Assembly (NCBI GenBank): GCA_963708245.1
Contig: OY970201.1
Span: forward strand, 7,688,001 to 7,752,000
Length of the DNA: 64,000 nucleotides
Reading direction: 5' to 3'
DNA from: CAVYXK01 sp963708245
Lineage (GTDB): Bacteria; Pseudomonadota; Alphaproteobacteria; Acetobacterales; Acetobacteraceae
Part shown: positions 51,608 to 60,041 of the stretch, one piece after another
How positions within the stretch are numbered: position 1 is the stretch's first letter
Layout: each line of letters begins with the position of its first letter
Notes under the pieces: generated by a model
What the model was told of the DNA's origin: nothing
Databases searched by the model: none
What the model saw: the letters and a program-made list of their open reading frames with translations, nothing else
Position numbers and translations under genes: made by a program

Positions 51608-53509
51608 TCAAGCCACGTGGCCCAGCACGACCCGGATTTCATCCAACGCCGCCGGGTCTTCGATCGTCGGCGGCACCGCGACCGCCTCACCATCAGCAAT
51701 TCGCCGGATGCTTCCCCGCAAAATCTTCCCAGACCGCGTCTTCGGCAGCCGAGGCACCACACGCGCATCCCGAAAAGCCGCCACCGGCCCGATCCTCTCG
51801 CGCACCAGCGCCACCAGCTCCGCCGCGATCTCCCCCTCAGGTCGTTGCACCCCCGCCTTCAGCACCACCAACCCCAGCGGCACCTGGCCCTTGATCGCGT
51901 CATGCGCTCCGATCACCGCGCATTCCGCCACATCCGCATGCGCCGCGAGCACCTCCTCCATCGCCCCCGTCGAAAGCCGGTGTCCCGCGACGTTGATGAT
52001 GTCGTCGGTCCGCCCCATCACCCACACATCGCCGTCCGCATCGATCGACCCCGCATCCCCGGTCCGGTACCATCCCAGAAAATCCGCCAGATACGCCGCA
52101 CGATATCCTTCAGCGTCCTGCCACAGTGTCGGCGCGCAACCGGGTGGCAGCGGCAAGCGCACCACAAGATTCCCCGTCTGCCCGGCCGAAACCGGCCGCC
52201 CATCCTCATCCAAAGCAGCCAGATCATACCCAGGGCAGGGCCGCCCTCCGGAGCCCGGCTTGAACGGAAACAGCCCGAACTGCCGGAAGCCGGCGGTGAT
52301 CGGCCAACCCGTCTCGGTCTGCCACCAATGATCGACCACCGGCCTGCTCAGCATCTCAGCCGCCCACACCGCCGTCGGCGGATCGCACCGCTCGCCGGCG
52401 AGATACAGCGCCTCCAACTTCGAAAGGTCATGACGGCCCGCCAGCCGCCCCTCTGGATCCTGTTGCTTGATCGCGCGCATCGCGGTCGGCGCAGTGAACA
52501 GCACCTTCACCCCGTGCTGAGCGCAAACCCGCCAGTAGGCGCCCGCGTCCGGCGTCCCCACCGGCTTGCCCTCATACATCACGCTCGTGCAACCACGCAG
52601 CAGCGGCGCATAGACGATGTAGCTGTGCCCCACCACCCACCCAACATCCGAACCCGCCCAGTACGTATCCCCCGCATCTACCCCATAGATCATCCGCATG
52701 GAGTTCCACAGCGCCACCGCGTGCCCGCCATTGTCGCGCACGATGCCCTTAGGCCGCCCGGTCGTGCCGGATGTGTACAGAATGTAGAGCGGGTCCGTCG
52801 CCCCCACCGGCACTGGCGCCAGAGGGCTCGCCGCAGCCTCAGCCTCCAGCAAATCATAGTCCCGACCGGTAACCAGCCCGGCCCCCGCCGCCTCACGTTG
52901 CAGGATCAAACACGCGTCCGGCTTATGCGGCGACAGCGCGATCGCCGCATCGAGCAGCGGCTTGTAGTGAACCACCCGCCCCGGCTCCAACCCGCACGAA
53001 GCCGAAACGATCGCCTTCGGCTTCGCATCGGCGATCCGAGACGCCAGCTCCGCCGCAGCAAACCCGCCAAACACGACCGAATGGATTGCGCCCATCCGCG
53101 CGCAGGCCAGCATCGCCAACGCCGCCTCCGGCACCATCGGCATGTAGATCACGACCCGATCGCCGCGCCCGACCCCATGTGCGGCCAGCGCCCCGGCAAG
53201 CTTCGCCGCACGCCGCTGCATCTCCGCATAGGTCAGAGTCTCGATCCGGCCAGTCATCGGGCTATCCCAGATCAGCGCCGTCTGAGAGCCACGCCCGGCC
53301 GCCACGTGCCGATCGAGGCAATTGAAGCACGTGTTCAGCACCCCGCCCGGAAACCAGAGCCCATAGGGCCCCTGCGTCGGATCGAACACCCGGTCCCACC
53401 GACGCTCCCAGGAAATGCCTTCGGCAATCCCCGCCCACCAAGCCTCAGGGTCCCGTAGCCAAGCCCCATAGGCCTCGGCATAGCCCGATACGCCTTCGGT
53501 TCGATCCAA
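51608..53509 (-). CDS. prpE: Propionyl-CoA synthetase
   Basis: A 633-residue AMP-forming acyl-CoA synthetase. The beginning (YAEAYGAWLRDPEAWWAGIA) and FNCLDRHVAAGRG match the acetyl/propionyl-CoA synthetase N-terminal domain. AMP-binding motif YILYTSGTTGRPKGIVRDNG, then WWQTETGWPIT, WYRTGDAGSIDADGDVWVMG and the catalytic Lys in LPKTRSGKILRG. GVDAGDTYWAGSDVGWVVGH and the VRDNGGHAVAL segment favour PrpE over Acs. It activates propionate in the cytoplasm. It follows the Rieske gene by 42 nt. The long plus-strand frame across it is a shadow. Confidence 0.93.
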   Translation of the reverse strand: MDRTEGVSGYAEAYGAWLRDPEAWWAGIAEGISWERRWDRVFDPTQGPYGLWFPGGVLNTCFNCLDRHVAAGRGSQTALIWDSPMTGRIETLTYAEMQRRAAKLAGALAAHGVGRGDRVVIYMPMVPEAALAMLACARMGAIHSVVFGGFAAAELASRIADAKPKAIVSASCGLEPGRVVHYKPLLDAAIALSPHKPDACLILQREAAGAGLVTGRDYDLLEAEAAASPLAPVPVGATDPLYILYTSGTTGRPKGIVRDNGGHAVALWNSMRMIYGVDAGDTYWAGSDVGWVVGHSYIVYAPLLRGCTSVMYEGKPVGTPDAGAYWRVCAQHGVKVLFTAPTAMRAIKQQDPEGRLAGRHDLSKLEALYLAGERCDPPTAVWAAEMLSRPVVDHWWQTETGWPITAGFRQFGLFPFKPGSGGRPCPGYDLAALDEDGRPVSAGQTGNLVVRLPLPPGCAPTLWQDAEGYRAAYLADFLGWYRTGDAGSIDADGDVWVMGRTDDIINVAGHRLSTGAMEEVLAAHADVAECAVIGAHDAIKGQVPLGLVVLKAGVQRPEGEIAAELVALVRERIGPVAAFRDARVVPRLPKTRSGKILRGSIRRIADGEAVAVPPTIEDPAALDEIRVVLGHVA

Positions 53510-53551
53510 TTGCCCGGCCCTCCCTATCCCGAGCCGTCCGAGAACCCGCGT

Positions 53552-53872
53552 TCAGTCCGGCAACTTAACCAGCAGGTCCTCGCCCTCGACGCGTAGCTCG
53601 AACACCGGCAGGTCCGTCTCGATCGGCGCGCACAGCCCCTTGCCGGTGCGGACGTCGAAGCGGCCGGCGTGCAGCGGGCACTCGATCACGCCGTCCTCCA
53701 ACCAGCCATCGGTAAGCTGTGCGTACTCATGCGTGCAAACATTATCCGTGGCGCGGAACTCGCCACCCGGCAGGTGATAGAGCGCGATCTCGTGGTCGCC
53801 GACGCGGACCCCGATCATACCGTTCTCGGGCACATCCGCCTTGCCAGCCACGCGCACCCATCTCTCCGCCAT
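53552..53872 (-). CDS. Rieske [2Fe-2S] ferredoxin-like protein
   Basis: A 106-residue Rieske domain starting MAERWVRVAGKADVPENGMI, with GGGAGG upstream. The cluster ligands are Cys and His in NVCTHEYAQLTDG and Cys and His in ECPLHAGRFDVRTGKGLCAP, spaced normally. Such small proteins are NirD-like subunits or ferredoxins of ring-hydroxylating dioxygenases; no oxygenase lies next to it. First gene of an operon with the propionyl-CoA synthetase; divergent from the ABC importer. Confidence 0.92.
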   Translation of the reverse strand: MAERWVRVAGKADVPENGMIGVRVGDHEIALYHLPGGEFRATDNVCTHEYAQLTDGWLEDGVIECPLHAGRFDVRTGKGLCAPIETDLPVFELRVEGEDLLVKLPD

Positions 53873-53968
53873 AACGGCCTCCCGCTGTTCAGGCCGGACA
53901 ATGCCAGCCGCAGCGGCGCCGGCCAAGACAGTCCCGGCGCTCCACTTGACGCGTCTCCTGCCTCGCCC

Positions 53969-53997
53969 GCAGGTTCCCCCAGGCAGTGAAAACCTGC
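53969..53997 (+). promoter_or_regulatory. Leader hairpin before the importer operon
   Basis: GCAGGTT and AACCTGC pair across a 15-nt loop, 22 nt before the binding-protein start. It may be a leader element or operator; I cannot match it to a known riboswitch. Confidence 0.35.
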
Positions 53998-54019
53998 CCC
54001 GGGTAGGGAGACTTTCGTA

Positions 54020-55591
54020 ATGGGACGCAAAAGCCTGAGAGGGCTGGGCCTGCTGGCTGGCGCGGTCATGGCCGCGGGGACGGCGCACGCCGAGCCATTC
54101 AAATGCCCGCATGTCGGCGGCGACTTCGTCTTTGGCCAGGAGGCCAACGTCAACAGCCTAGACCAGATGACATCGGCGACGATCTCCACGCGCAACATCG
54201 CCATGAACATCTTCGAGACGCTGATGACGCGCGATGAGAACAACCATCCGATCCCCGACCTCGCCCAATCCGTCACCGAATCCCCAGACCATCTAACTTA
54301 CACATTTAAACTCCGTCAGGGCGTGCACTTCCAGAACGGCAAGCCAATGACCTCGGCCGATGTCGCGGCGTCCTTCGACCGCTACAGCAAGGTTGGCCTC
54401 GAGCGCAGCATGCTCGACAACGTCGATCGCTGGGAAACGCCCGACCCGGACACCTTCGTGATCCACATGAAGCAGGTGCAGCCCACCTTCCTGACCCTGC
54501 TCAGCTCCTTCAGCGTTCCAATCGTGATCATCCCGGCTGAAGAGAAAGACATGCCGGCGATGCAGCTCAAGCCGATCGGCACCGGCCCTTATGAGTTGGT
54601 GCAGTCGATCCCCGGCAGCTACGTCAAGCTGAAGCGTTTCGACGGCTACTCACCGAACACCAACTATGAGCAGCGCACCGGCTTCGGCGGCTACAAGCAG
54701 GCCTGCTTCGACACGGTCACCTTCCGCATCGTGACCGAGCCCGGCGCCCGCGTCGCCGGCCTGCGTACCGGCGAGTTGCAAGGCGTGGAGGACGTCCCCA
54801 CCAAATCCATCCCCGATCTCAAGAAAGACAAGAACATCACCCTGCTGCCACTGCCGAACTGGTGGATCCAGATCGCCGAGCCCAATACCGCGAACCCACC
54901 AACCGACAACCTCGATTTTCGCAAGGCCGTGCAGGCCGCGCTCGACATGAAACAGATCATGCAGGCCGCGACGGACGGCAACTACCGGCTGAACGTCGGC
55001 TATCAGTATCCGAACCAGCCCGACTACACCGATGCCGGTAAGAGCACGTACAACATCGACGATCCCGCCCTGGCTAAGAAATACCTGGCCCAGTCCGGCT
55101 ACAGGGGCGAGCCGGTCGTATTGCTGACGGACAAGGACTACACGCCGATGTACAACTCGGCGCTGGTCATGCAGCAGGAACTGCAGGCGATCGGTATCAA
55201 CGCGCAGATGAAGGTCGTCGATTGGCCCACTTCGGTGCAGATGGCGCAAAACGACGTCAAGGGCTGGAACTTCTTCTTCACCGGCTGGGGTACGCAGCCG
55301 GCGCTCGGGGGGCTGTCGGTGATGCAGTTCTTTGCGCAGCCGATCCCGGTCTATTTCCCGCCGAAAGGCCATCCCGACCCGCAGGTCCTGAAACTATGGA
55401 ATGAGATGAACTCTTCACCGAGCGAGGACGCACGGCAGACGGCCTTTGCCGAGATGCAGAAATACACGCTCGATCAAGTCTATTCTCTGCCCTTCGGTTC
55501 GCTCACCAAGGTGCAGGCCGTGCGCTCCAACGTGAAAGGCTTCGTGCCCTTCCGCATCCCGCGCATGTCCAACGTATGGTTCGAGAAATAA
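54020..55591 (+). CDS. ABC importer substrate-binding protein (SBP_bac_5)
   Basis: A 523-residue periplasmic binding protein. Signal peptide MGRKSLRGLGLLAGAVMAAG ending TAHA. Family 5 signature: NIAMNIFETLMTRDENNHPI, PDLAQSVTESPDHLTYTFKL, RQGVHFQNGKPMTSADVAAS. Mature middle and end parts (GTGPYELVQSIPGS, FRKAVQAALDMKQIMQAA, WPTSVQMAQNDVKGWNFFFT GWG) fit the peptide/opine/nickel group. First gene of a five-gene importer. GGGAG upstream. Ligand unknown; context with sarcosine/dimethylglycine dehydrogenases hints at a methylated amine or opine-like compound. Confidence 0.93.
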   Translation: MGRKSLRGLGLLAGAVMAAGTAHAEPFKCPHVGGDFVFGQEANVNSLDQMTSATISTRNIAMNIFETLMTRDENNHPIPDLAQSVTESPDHLTYTFKLRQGVHFQNGKPMTSADVAASFDRYSKVGLERSMLDNVDRWETPDPDTFVIHMKQVQPTFLTLLSSFSVPIVIIPAEEKDMPAMQLKPIGTGPYELVQSIPGSYVKLKRFDGYSPNTNYEQRTGFGGYKQACFDTVTFRIVTEPGARVAGLRTGELQGVEDVPTKSIPDLKKDKNITLLPLPNWWIQIAEPNTANPPTDNLDFRKAVQAALDMKQIMQAATDGNYRLNVGYQYPNQPDYTDAGKSTYNIDDPALAKKYLAQSGYRGEPVVLLTDKDYTPMYNSALVMQQELQAIGINAQMKVVDWPTSVQMAQNDVKGWNFFFTGWGTQPALGGLSVMQFFAQPIPVYFPPKGHPDPQVLKLWNEMNSSPSEDARQTAFAEMQKYTLDQVYSLPFGSLTKVQAVRSNVKGFVPFRIPRMSNVWFEK

Positions 55592-55637
55592 CTCTCCCTC
55601 CCCTTGCGGGAGGGGGCCGTGGGGAGGGGGCCGTGGG

Positions 55638-56588
55638 ATGATCGCCGTCATCCTTCGCCGCGTCAGCAGCGCCATCCCGATCCTGATCATCGTCAGCCTG
55701 ATCACCTTCGGCATGATCCACATGATTCCCGGCGATCCCGCCGCGGCGATCGCCGGGCTCAGCGCCACGCCCGACCAGATCGCCCAGATTCGCCATGATC
55801 TCGGCCTCGACCAACCATTGCTGCTGCAACTAGTACATTGGTACGGCAACCTGTTCCGCGGCGATCTCGGCACCTCGCTGCTGCTCGGCCAACCCGTGCT
55901 GCAGGCAGTCATGATCCGCCTGCCCGTCACCATCGGCCTATCCGCCTACGCCCTGGTTATCACCCTCGTCCTCGGCCTCGTCAGCGGCATCCTGGCGGCG
56001 CTGCGCCAGAACACCTGGGTCGACCAGGCCGCGATGGTGTTCGCCATGTTCGGCATCTCGGTGCCGAACTTCTACCTCGGCCTCCTGATGATCATCCTGT
56101 TCGCCGTCGATCTCGGCTGGGTGCCAACCGGAGGCTATGTCGCCTTCGCCGACGACCCGCTGGGTTGGCTCGTCTCCATGACCCTCCCAGCCATCTCCCT
56201 CGCCCTCCTTCTCACCGGCCTGCTAGCAAGAATCACCCGCTCGACCATGCTCGAAGTACTCCGCCAGGACTACATCCGCACCGCCCGAGCCAAGGGCCTG
56301 CCGCGCCGCTCTGTCGTGGTGAAGCACGCCCTCTCCAACGCGCTGATCCCGATTGTAACGGTCGTCGGAATCATCGTGAGCCTGCTGATCTCCGGCTCAG
56401 TAGTGACCGAAACGCTATTCTCCATCCCCGGCATGGGCCAGTTACTGACGCAAGCGGTGCTGAACCGCGACTACCCCATGGTGCAGGGCGGCCTTCTGAT
56501 CGTCACCGCATTGCTGGTCCTGGTGAATATCGGCGTCGACGTGATCTACGCCTTCCTCGACCCGAGGGTCCGTTACGATGCCGGCTGA
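55638..56588 (+). CDS. ABC importer permease, DppB type
   Basis: A 316-residue inner-membrane permease with six helices. MIAVILRRVSSAIPILIIVS, MIHMIPGDPAAAIAGLSATP and the coupling loop EVLRQDYIRTARAKGLPRRS (EAA motif) are typical of DppB proteins. It is followed by the DppC-type gene with an 11-nt overlap. The 46-nt gap after the binding-protein gene is G-rich, with repeated GAGGGGGCCGTGGG, related to the palindromic repeats at 6.5 and 58.5 kb. Confidence 0.95.
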   Translation: MIAVILRRVSSAIPILIIVSLITFGMIHMIPGDPAAAIAGLSATPDQIAQIRHDLGLDQPLLLQLVHWYGNLFRGDLGTSLLLGQPVLQAVMIRLPVTIGLSAYALVITLVLGLVSGILAALRQNTWVDQAAMVFAMFGISVPNFYLGLLMIILFAVDLGWVPTGGYVAFADDPLGWLVSMTLPAISLALLLTGLLARITRSTMLEVLRQDYIRTARAKGLPRRSVVVKHALSNALIPIVTVVGIIVSLLISGSVVTETLFSIPGMGQLLTQAVLNRDYPMVQGGLLIVTALLVLVNIGVDVIYAFLDPRVRYDAG

Positions 56589-57480
56589 CATCGCCATCGG
56601 CCCAGCGCTGCCAACCGAAGCCGAAGAACACGCCCACCGCAGCCCCGCCGCCGTCACGCTGTCGCGCTTGCTACACCATCGCCAGTTCCTGGCCGGCACC
56701 GCGCTGTTCGCCGTGATCCTGCTGGCCGCGGTGCTGGCGCCCGTAATCGCGCCCACCGATCCCAACAAGCTGAACATGAGCCAAACCTTCCAGCCCCCAA
56801 GCTGGACCCAACCCTTCGGCACCGACAATTTCGGCCGCAGCCTGTGGTCGCGAGTGATCTGGGGCGCGCAGCTCTCCATGCTGATCGGCGTGACCGTGGT
56901 CGCGATCAACGCCGTGCTGGGCACCGCGATCGGCGCCGCCGCCGGTTATTTCCGCCGCATCGACAACTGGGTGATGCGCATCAACGACGCGCTGATGGCA
57001 TTCCCCGCCATCCTTCTCGCAATCGCCGTAACCGCCGTGCTCGGCCCCTCCCTCGGCGACGTCATCATCGCGCTCGGCATCGTCTATACCCCGCGCACCG
57101 CCCGCATCGTGCGCTCCTCGGTGATCGTGCTGCGCGAGATGGAATACGTGCAGGCCGCCGTCGCCGCCGGCGCCGGCCATTGGCGCATCCTCCGTCGCCA
57201 CATCCTGCCGAACGCCATGGCCCCGTTGATCGTGCAGCTCAGTTTCCTCTTCGCCTACGCGGTACTCACCGAAGCAACACTCTCCTTCCTCGGCGTCGGC
57301 GCCGTCCCGCCGACCCCCACCTGGGGCAACATCATGGCCGAGGGCCGCCAGTACATGACCGACGCCCCCTGGATCATCGCCATCCCCGGTGCCGCCCTGG
57401 CCGTCACCGTGCTCGGCCTGAACATGCTCGGCGACGGGCTGCGCGACGTGCTCGACCCGCGCCTCCGCATCCAGCAATGA
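56578..57480 (+). CDS. ABC importer permease, DppC type
   Basis: A 300-residue permease with the N-terminal OppC_N helix (GTALFAVILLAAVLAPVIAP) and the sequence FGTDNFGRSLWSRVIWGAQL. The EAA loop is EYVQAAVAAGAGHWRILRRH, followed by ILPNAMAPLIVQLSF. Overlaps the genes on both sides by a few bases. Confidence 0.95.
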   Translation: MPADIAIGPALPTEAEEHAHRSPAAVTLSRLLHHRQFLAGTALFAVILLAAVLAPVIAPTDPNKLNMSQTFQPPSWTQPFGTDNFGRSLWSRVIWGAQLSMLIGVTVVAINAVLGTAIGAAAGYFRRIDNWVMRINDALMAFPAILLAIAVTAVLGPSLGDVIIALGIVYTPRTARIVRSSVIVLREMEYVQAAVAAGAGHWRILRRHILPNAMAPLIVQLSFLFAYAVLTEATLSFLGVGAVPPTPTWGNIMAEGRQYMTDAPWIIAIPGAALAVTVLGLNMLGDGLRDVLDPRLRIQQ

Positions 57481-58454
57481 GCCTGCTGGAGGTCCACGGC
57501 CTGACCACCGCCTTCGCCACCGGCCGCGGCGAGGTCACCGCAATCGAGGACATCACCTTCTCGCTCGATCAAGGCGAGGTGCTCGGTATCGTCGGCGAAT
57601 CCGGCAGCGGCAAGAGCGTAACCGCGCTCACCATCATGGGCCTGTTGCCCCAACCCCCCGCCCGCATCGCCGCCGGCGAGATCCGTTTCGCCGGGAACGA
57701 TCTAACCCACCTGTCCGACGCAAGGATGCAGAAAATCCGCGGCCCCGGCATCGCCATGGTCTTCCAGGAGCCGATGACCTCGCTGAACCCGGTCTTCACC
57801 ATCGGCGACCAGGTGATGGAAACCATCCGTGCCCACGAACGCATCGGCACGGCCGCCCTGCACGCCCGCACGTTGGAGATGCTGGAACGGGTCGGCATCC
57901 CCTCGGCGGCCCGACGCCTGAACGACTACCCGCATCAACTCTCCGGCGGACAGCGCCAGCGGGTGATGCTGGCGATGGCGCTGGCCTGCCGCCCCCGCCT
58001 GCTGATCGCCGACGAACCAACGACAGCGCTGGACGTCACCATCCAGGCGCAGATCCTCGACCTGCTGCTCGACCTGCGCGACGAGTTCGGCATGGCCGTC
58101 ATCGTCATCACCCACAACATGGGCGTCGTCGCCGAGACCGCAGACCGCGTGCTGGTGATGTACGCCGGCCGCATCGTCGAGGAAGCGCCGGTCGCCGCGC
58201 TGTTCGACCGGCCGCTGCACCCCTACACGCGCGGACTGCTGGCCTGCGTGCCGTCGCTGGACGACGACCGCGAGCGCCTGCTGGCAATCCCCGGCAGCCT
58301 GCCGGACCCGGCACGTCGCCCGCCCGGCTGCCGCTTTGCCCCCCGCTGCCCGCACGCAGTGCCTGCCTGCACCGCCGCGGTTCCCGCGCCGTTCGCCGCC
58401 GCCCCCGGCCACACCGCCGCCTGCGTCCGCGTTCCGGACCTGATCGCGTCGTGA
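57477..58454 (+). CDS. ABC importer ATPase, DppD type
   Basis: A 325-residue ATP-binding protein. Walker A GIVGESGSGKS, Q-loop MVFQEPMTSLNPVF, signature HQLSGGQRQRVMLAMAL, Walker B LLIADEPTTALDVT and switch His in VIVITHNMGVVAE. The C-terminal oligopeptide-transporter domain has PPGCRFAPRCPHAVPACTAA with the Cys cluster usual for DppD/OppD. Start overlaps the permease stop (ATGA). Confidence 0.95.
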   Translation: MSLLEVHGLTTAFATGRGEVTAIEDITFSLDQGEVLGIVGESGSGKSVTALTIMGLLPQPPARIAAGEIRFAGNDLTHLSDARMQKIRGPGIAMVFQEPMTSLNPVFTIGDQVMETIRAHERIGTAALHARTLEMLERVGIPSAARRLNDYPHQLSGGQRQRVMLAMALACRPRLLIADEPTTALDVTIQAQILDLLLDLRDEFGMAVIVITHNMGVVAETADRVLVMYAGRIVEEAPVAALFDRPLHPYTRGLLACVPSLDDDRERLLAIPGSLPDPARRPPGCRFAPRCPHAVPACTAAVPAPFAAAPGHTAACVRVPDLIAS

Positions 58455-58505
58455 CGCCGCTACCGGAGCAGGTTCATCATGACCGGAAACACCGGCCCGA
58501 CATCC

Positions 58506-58563
58506 ACCTCTCCCGCGCTGCGGGAGAGGTCGCCGCGCGGAGCGCGGCGGGTGAGGGTGCCGG
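58506..58563. repeat. Bipartite palindromic repeat, copy 2
   Basis: CCTCTCCCGCGCTGCGGGAGAGG-type first stem and CGCCGCGC paired with GCGCGGCG as second stem, then GGTGAGGGTGCCGGG. Compared with the copy at 6.46 kb the second stem has changed on both sides and still pairs. It separates the two ATPase genes without breaking the operon. Confidence 0.75.
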
Positions 58564-58623
58564 GTGCGAGGTCCTCACCCAGTTCGTTTCACGAACCCAT
58601 CCAGGTGGGTAGAGCCCGGCCCC

Positions 58624-59628
58624 GTGATAGCCTCCACTCACCCTGAACCTGCCCTGCTCGAGGCCACCAACCTCTCCAAGCACTACCCCGTCCGCGCCGG
58701 CCCGCTGCTGCGGCGGCACAACCTGTCGCTGCGCGCAGTCGATGACGTAACCCTCGCCATCGCCCCCGGCGAGACGCTGGGCCTGGTCGGCGAATCCGGC
58801 TGCGGCAAATCGACCCTCGGCCGCCTGCTGATCCGCCTGATCGAGCCGACCGCTGGCGCCATCCGCTTCGACAGCCACGACATCACCGCCCTTTCCGGCC
58901 CCGCTTTGCGCGAGCGGCGGCGATCGATGCAGATCATCTTCCAGGACCCGTACGGCGCGCTGAACCCGCGCATGTCGGTCGAGGACATCATCATCGAGCC
59001 GCTCCAAATCCACGGCCTGGCGCACCGCAGCGCCGAGCGCCGCCAGCAGGTCGCGCGCATGCTGGACCTCGTCGGTCTGCCGGAGCGCGTGCGCGACCGC
59101 TATCCGCACGAGTTCTCCGGCGGGCAGCGGCAGCGGATCGGCATCGCCCGCGCGCTGGTGCTGCACCCGAAATTCGTCGTCTGCGACGAGCCTGTATCGG
59201 CACTCGATGTTTCGGTGCAGGCGCAGATCGTCAATCTGCTGGCCGATCTGCAGCGTGAGCTGGGCCTGACGTATCTCTTCATCGCCCACGACCTGGGCGT
59301 GGTGAAGCACATCTCCACCCGGGTCGCGGTGATGTATCTCGGCAAGCTCGTCGAGACGGCGGAGAAGCGCGCGCTCTACGCCGCGCCGCTGCATCCCTAT
59401 ACGCAGGCGCTGATCGCGGCAGTCCCGGCACTGCACCCGGCAGATCGCGGCCGACGCCGGGCGCTGCGCGAGCGCCTGGCTGGCGACGTGCCGAGCGCGC
59501 TGCATCCGCCGTCCGGCTGCCGCTTCCACACTCGCTGCCCGCACGCCATGCCGATCTGTCGCGAGCAGGAGCCGCGCACGGTCGAGCCGGAGGCCGGGCA
59601 TTGGGTGGCGTGCCATTTGGTGGGGTGA
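58624..59628 (+). CDS. ABC importer ATPase, DppF type
   Basis: A 334-residue ATP-binding protein. Walker A GLVGESGCGKSTLGRLL, IIFQDPYGALNPRMSVEDII, signature HEFSGGQRQRIGIARAL, Walker B FVVCDEPVSALDVSVQ and FIAHDLGVVKHIS. The tail HPPSGCRFHTRCPHAMPICR carries the family Cys cluster. The GTG at 58624 gives a normal N-terminus; the frame is open back into the palindromic repeat. Last gene of the importer. Confidence 0.94.
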   Translation: MIASTHPEPALLEATNLSKHYPVRAGPLLRRHNLSLRAVDDVTLAIAPGETLGLVGESGCGKSTLGRLLIRLIEPTAGAIRFDSHDITALSGPALRERRRSMQIIFQDPYGALNPRMSVEDIIIEPLQIHGLAHRSAERRQQVARMLDLVGLPERVRDRYPHEFSGGQRQRIGIARALVLHPKFVVCDEPVSALDVSVQAQIVNLLADLQRELGLTYLFIAHDLGVVKHISTRVAVMYLGKLVETAEKRALYAAPLHPYTQALIAAVPALHPADRGRRRALRERLAGDVPSALHPPSGCRFHTRCPHAMPICREQEPRTVEPEAGHWVACHLVG

Positions 59629-60041
59629 GGGCGGGGCGGCCGGGCTCCGTTCAACCGTCGCTTCGGTGTAAAGCCGACGTCCTGGTCCATTATTACTAGT
59701 TAGACGTCCCCCCAAAGATCGTTATCGTTCACCCGCTCTGGGCTTGTTCAAGTCATCACTCTACGGACCCGGCGCGTTCGCAGCGAGCGCCCTTGCAATC
59801 ATATACATCGGCGTCAGAACCGGTGCCGCGAAGGCTGTTCACTCCCAACAAGATAGTTTGTCTCTATAGCCTTATCGCATGGCAATGGGCCCCAATTATA
59901 TCACTACCTGATCCATTTGTCTCACGTACAGCGAAACCAGATGCCAATGAGAATAAACCGTATGCATGATGACCAGAAAAGGCTGAGCCCATCCCAGGGC
60001 GTCGGCGGCCGATGCGGCGACGAACATCAGGTGCCCTCATT
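59629..60041. other. Gene-free interval between convergent genes
   Basis: About 410 bp, more AT-rich than its surroundings. No frame, RNA gene or clear terminator recognised. Confidence 0.45.

Noticed and set aside
51587..53458. 623-codon open frame on the plus strand
   Set aside because: Antisense to the propionyl-CoA synthetase gene; composition is Arg/Pro/His-rich with no domain.
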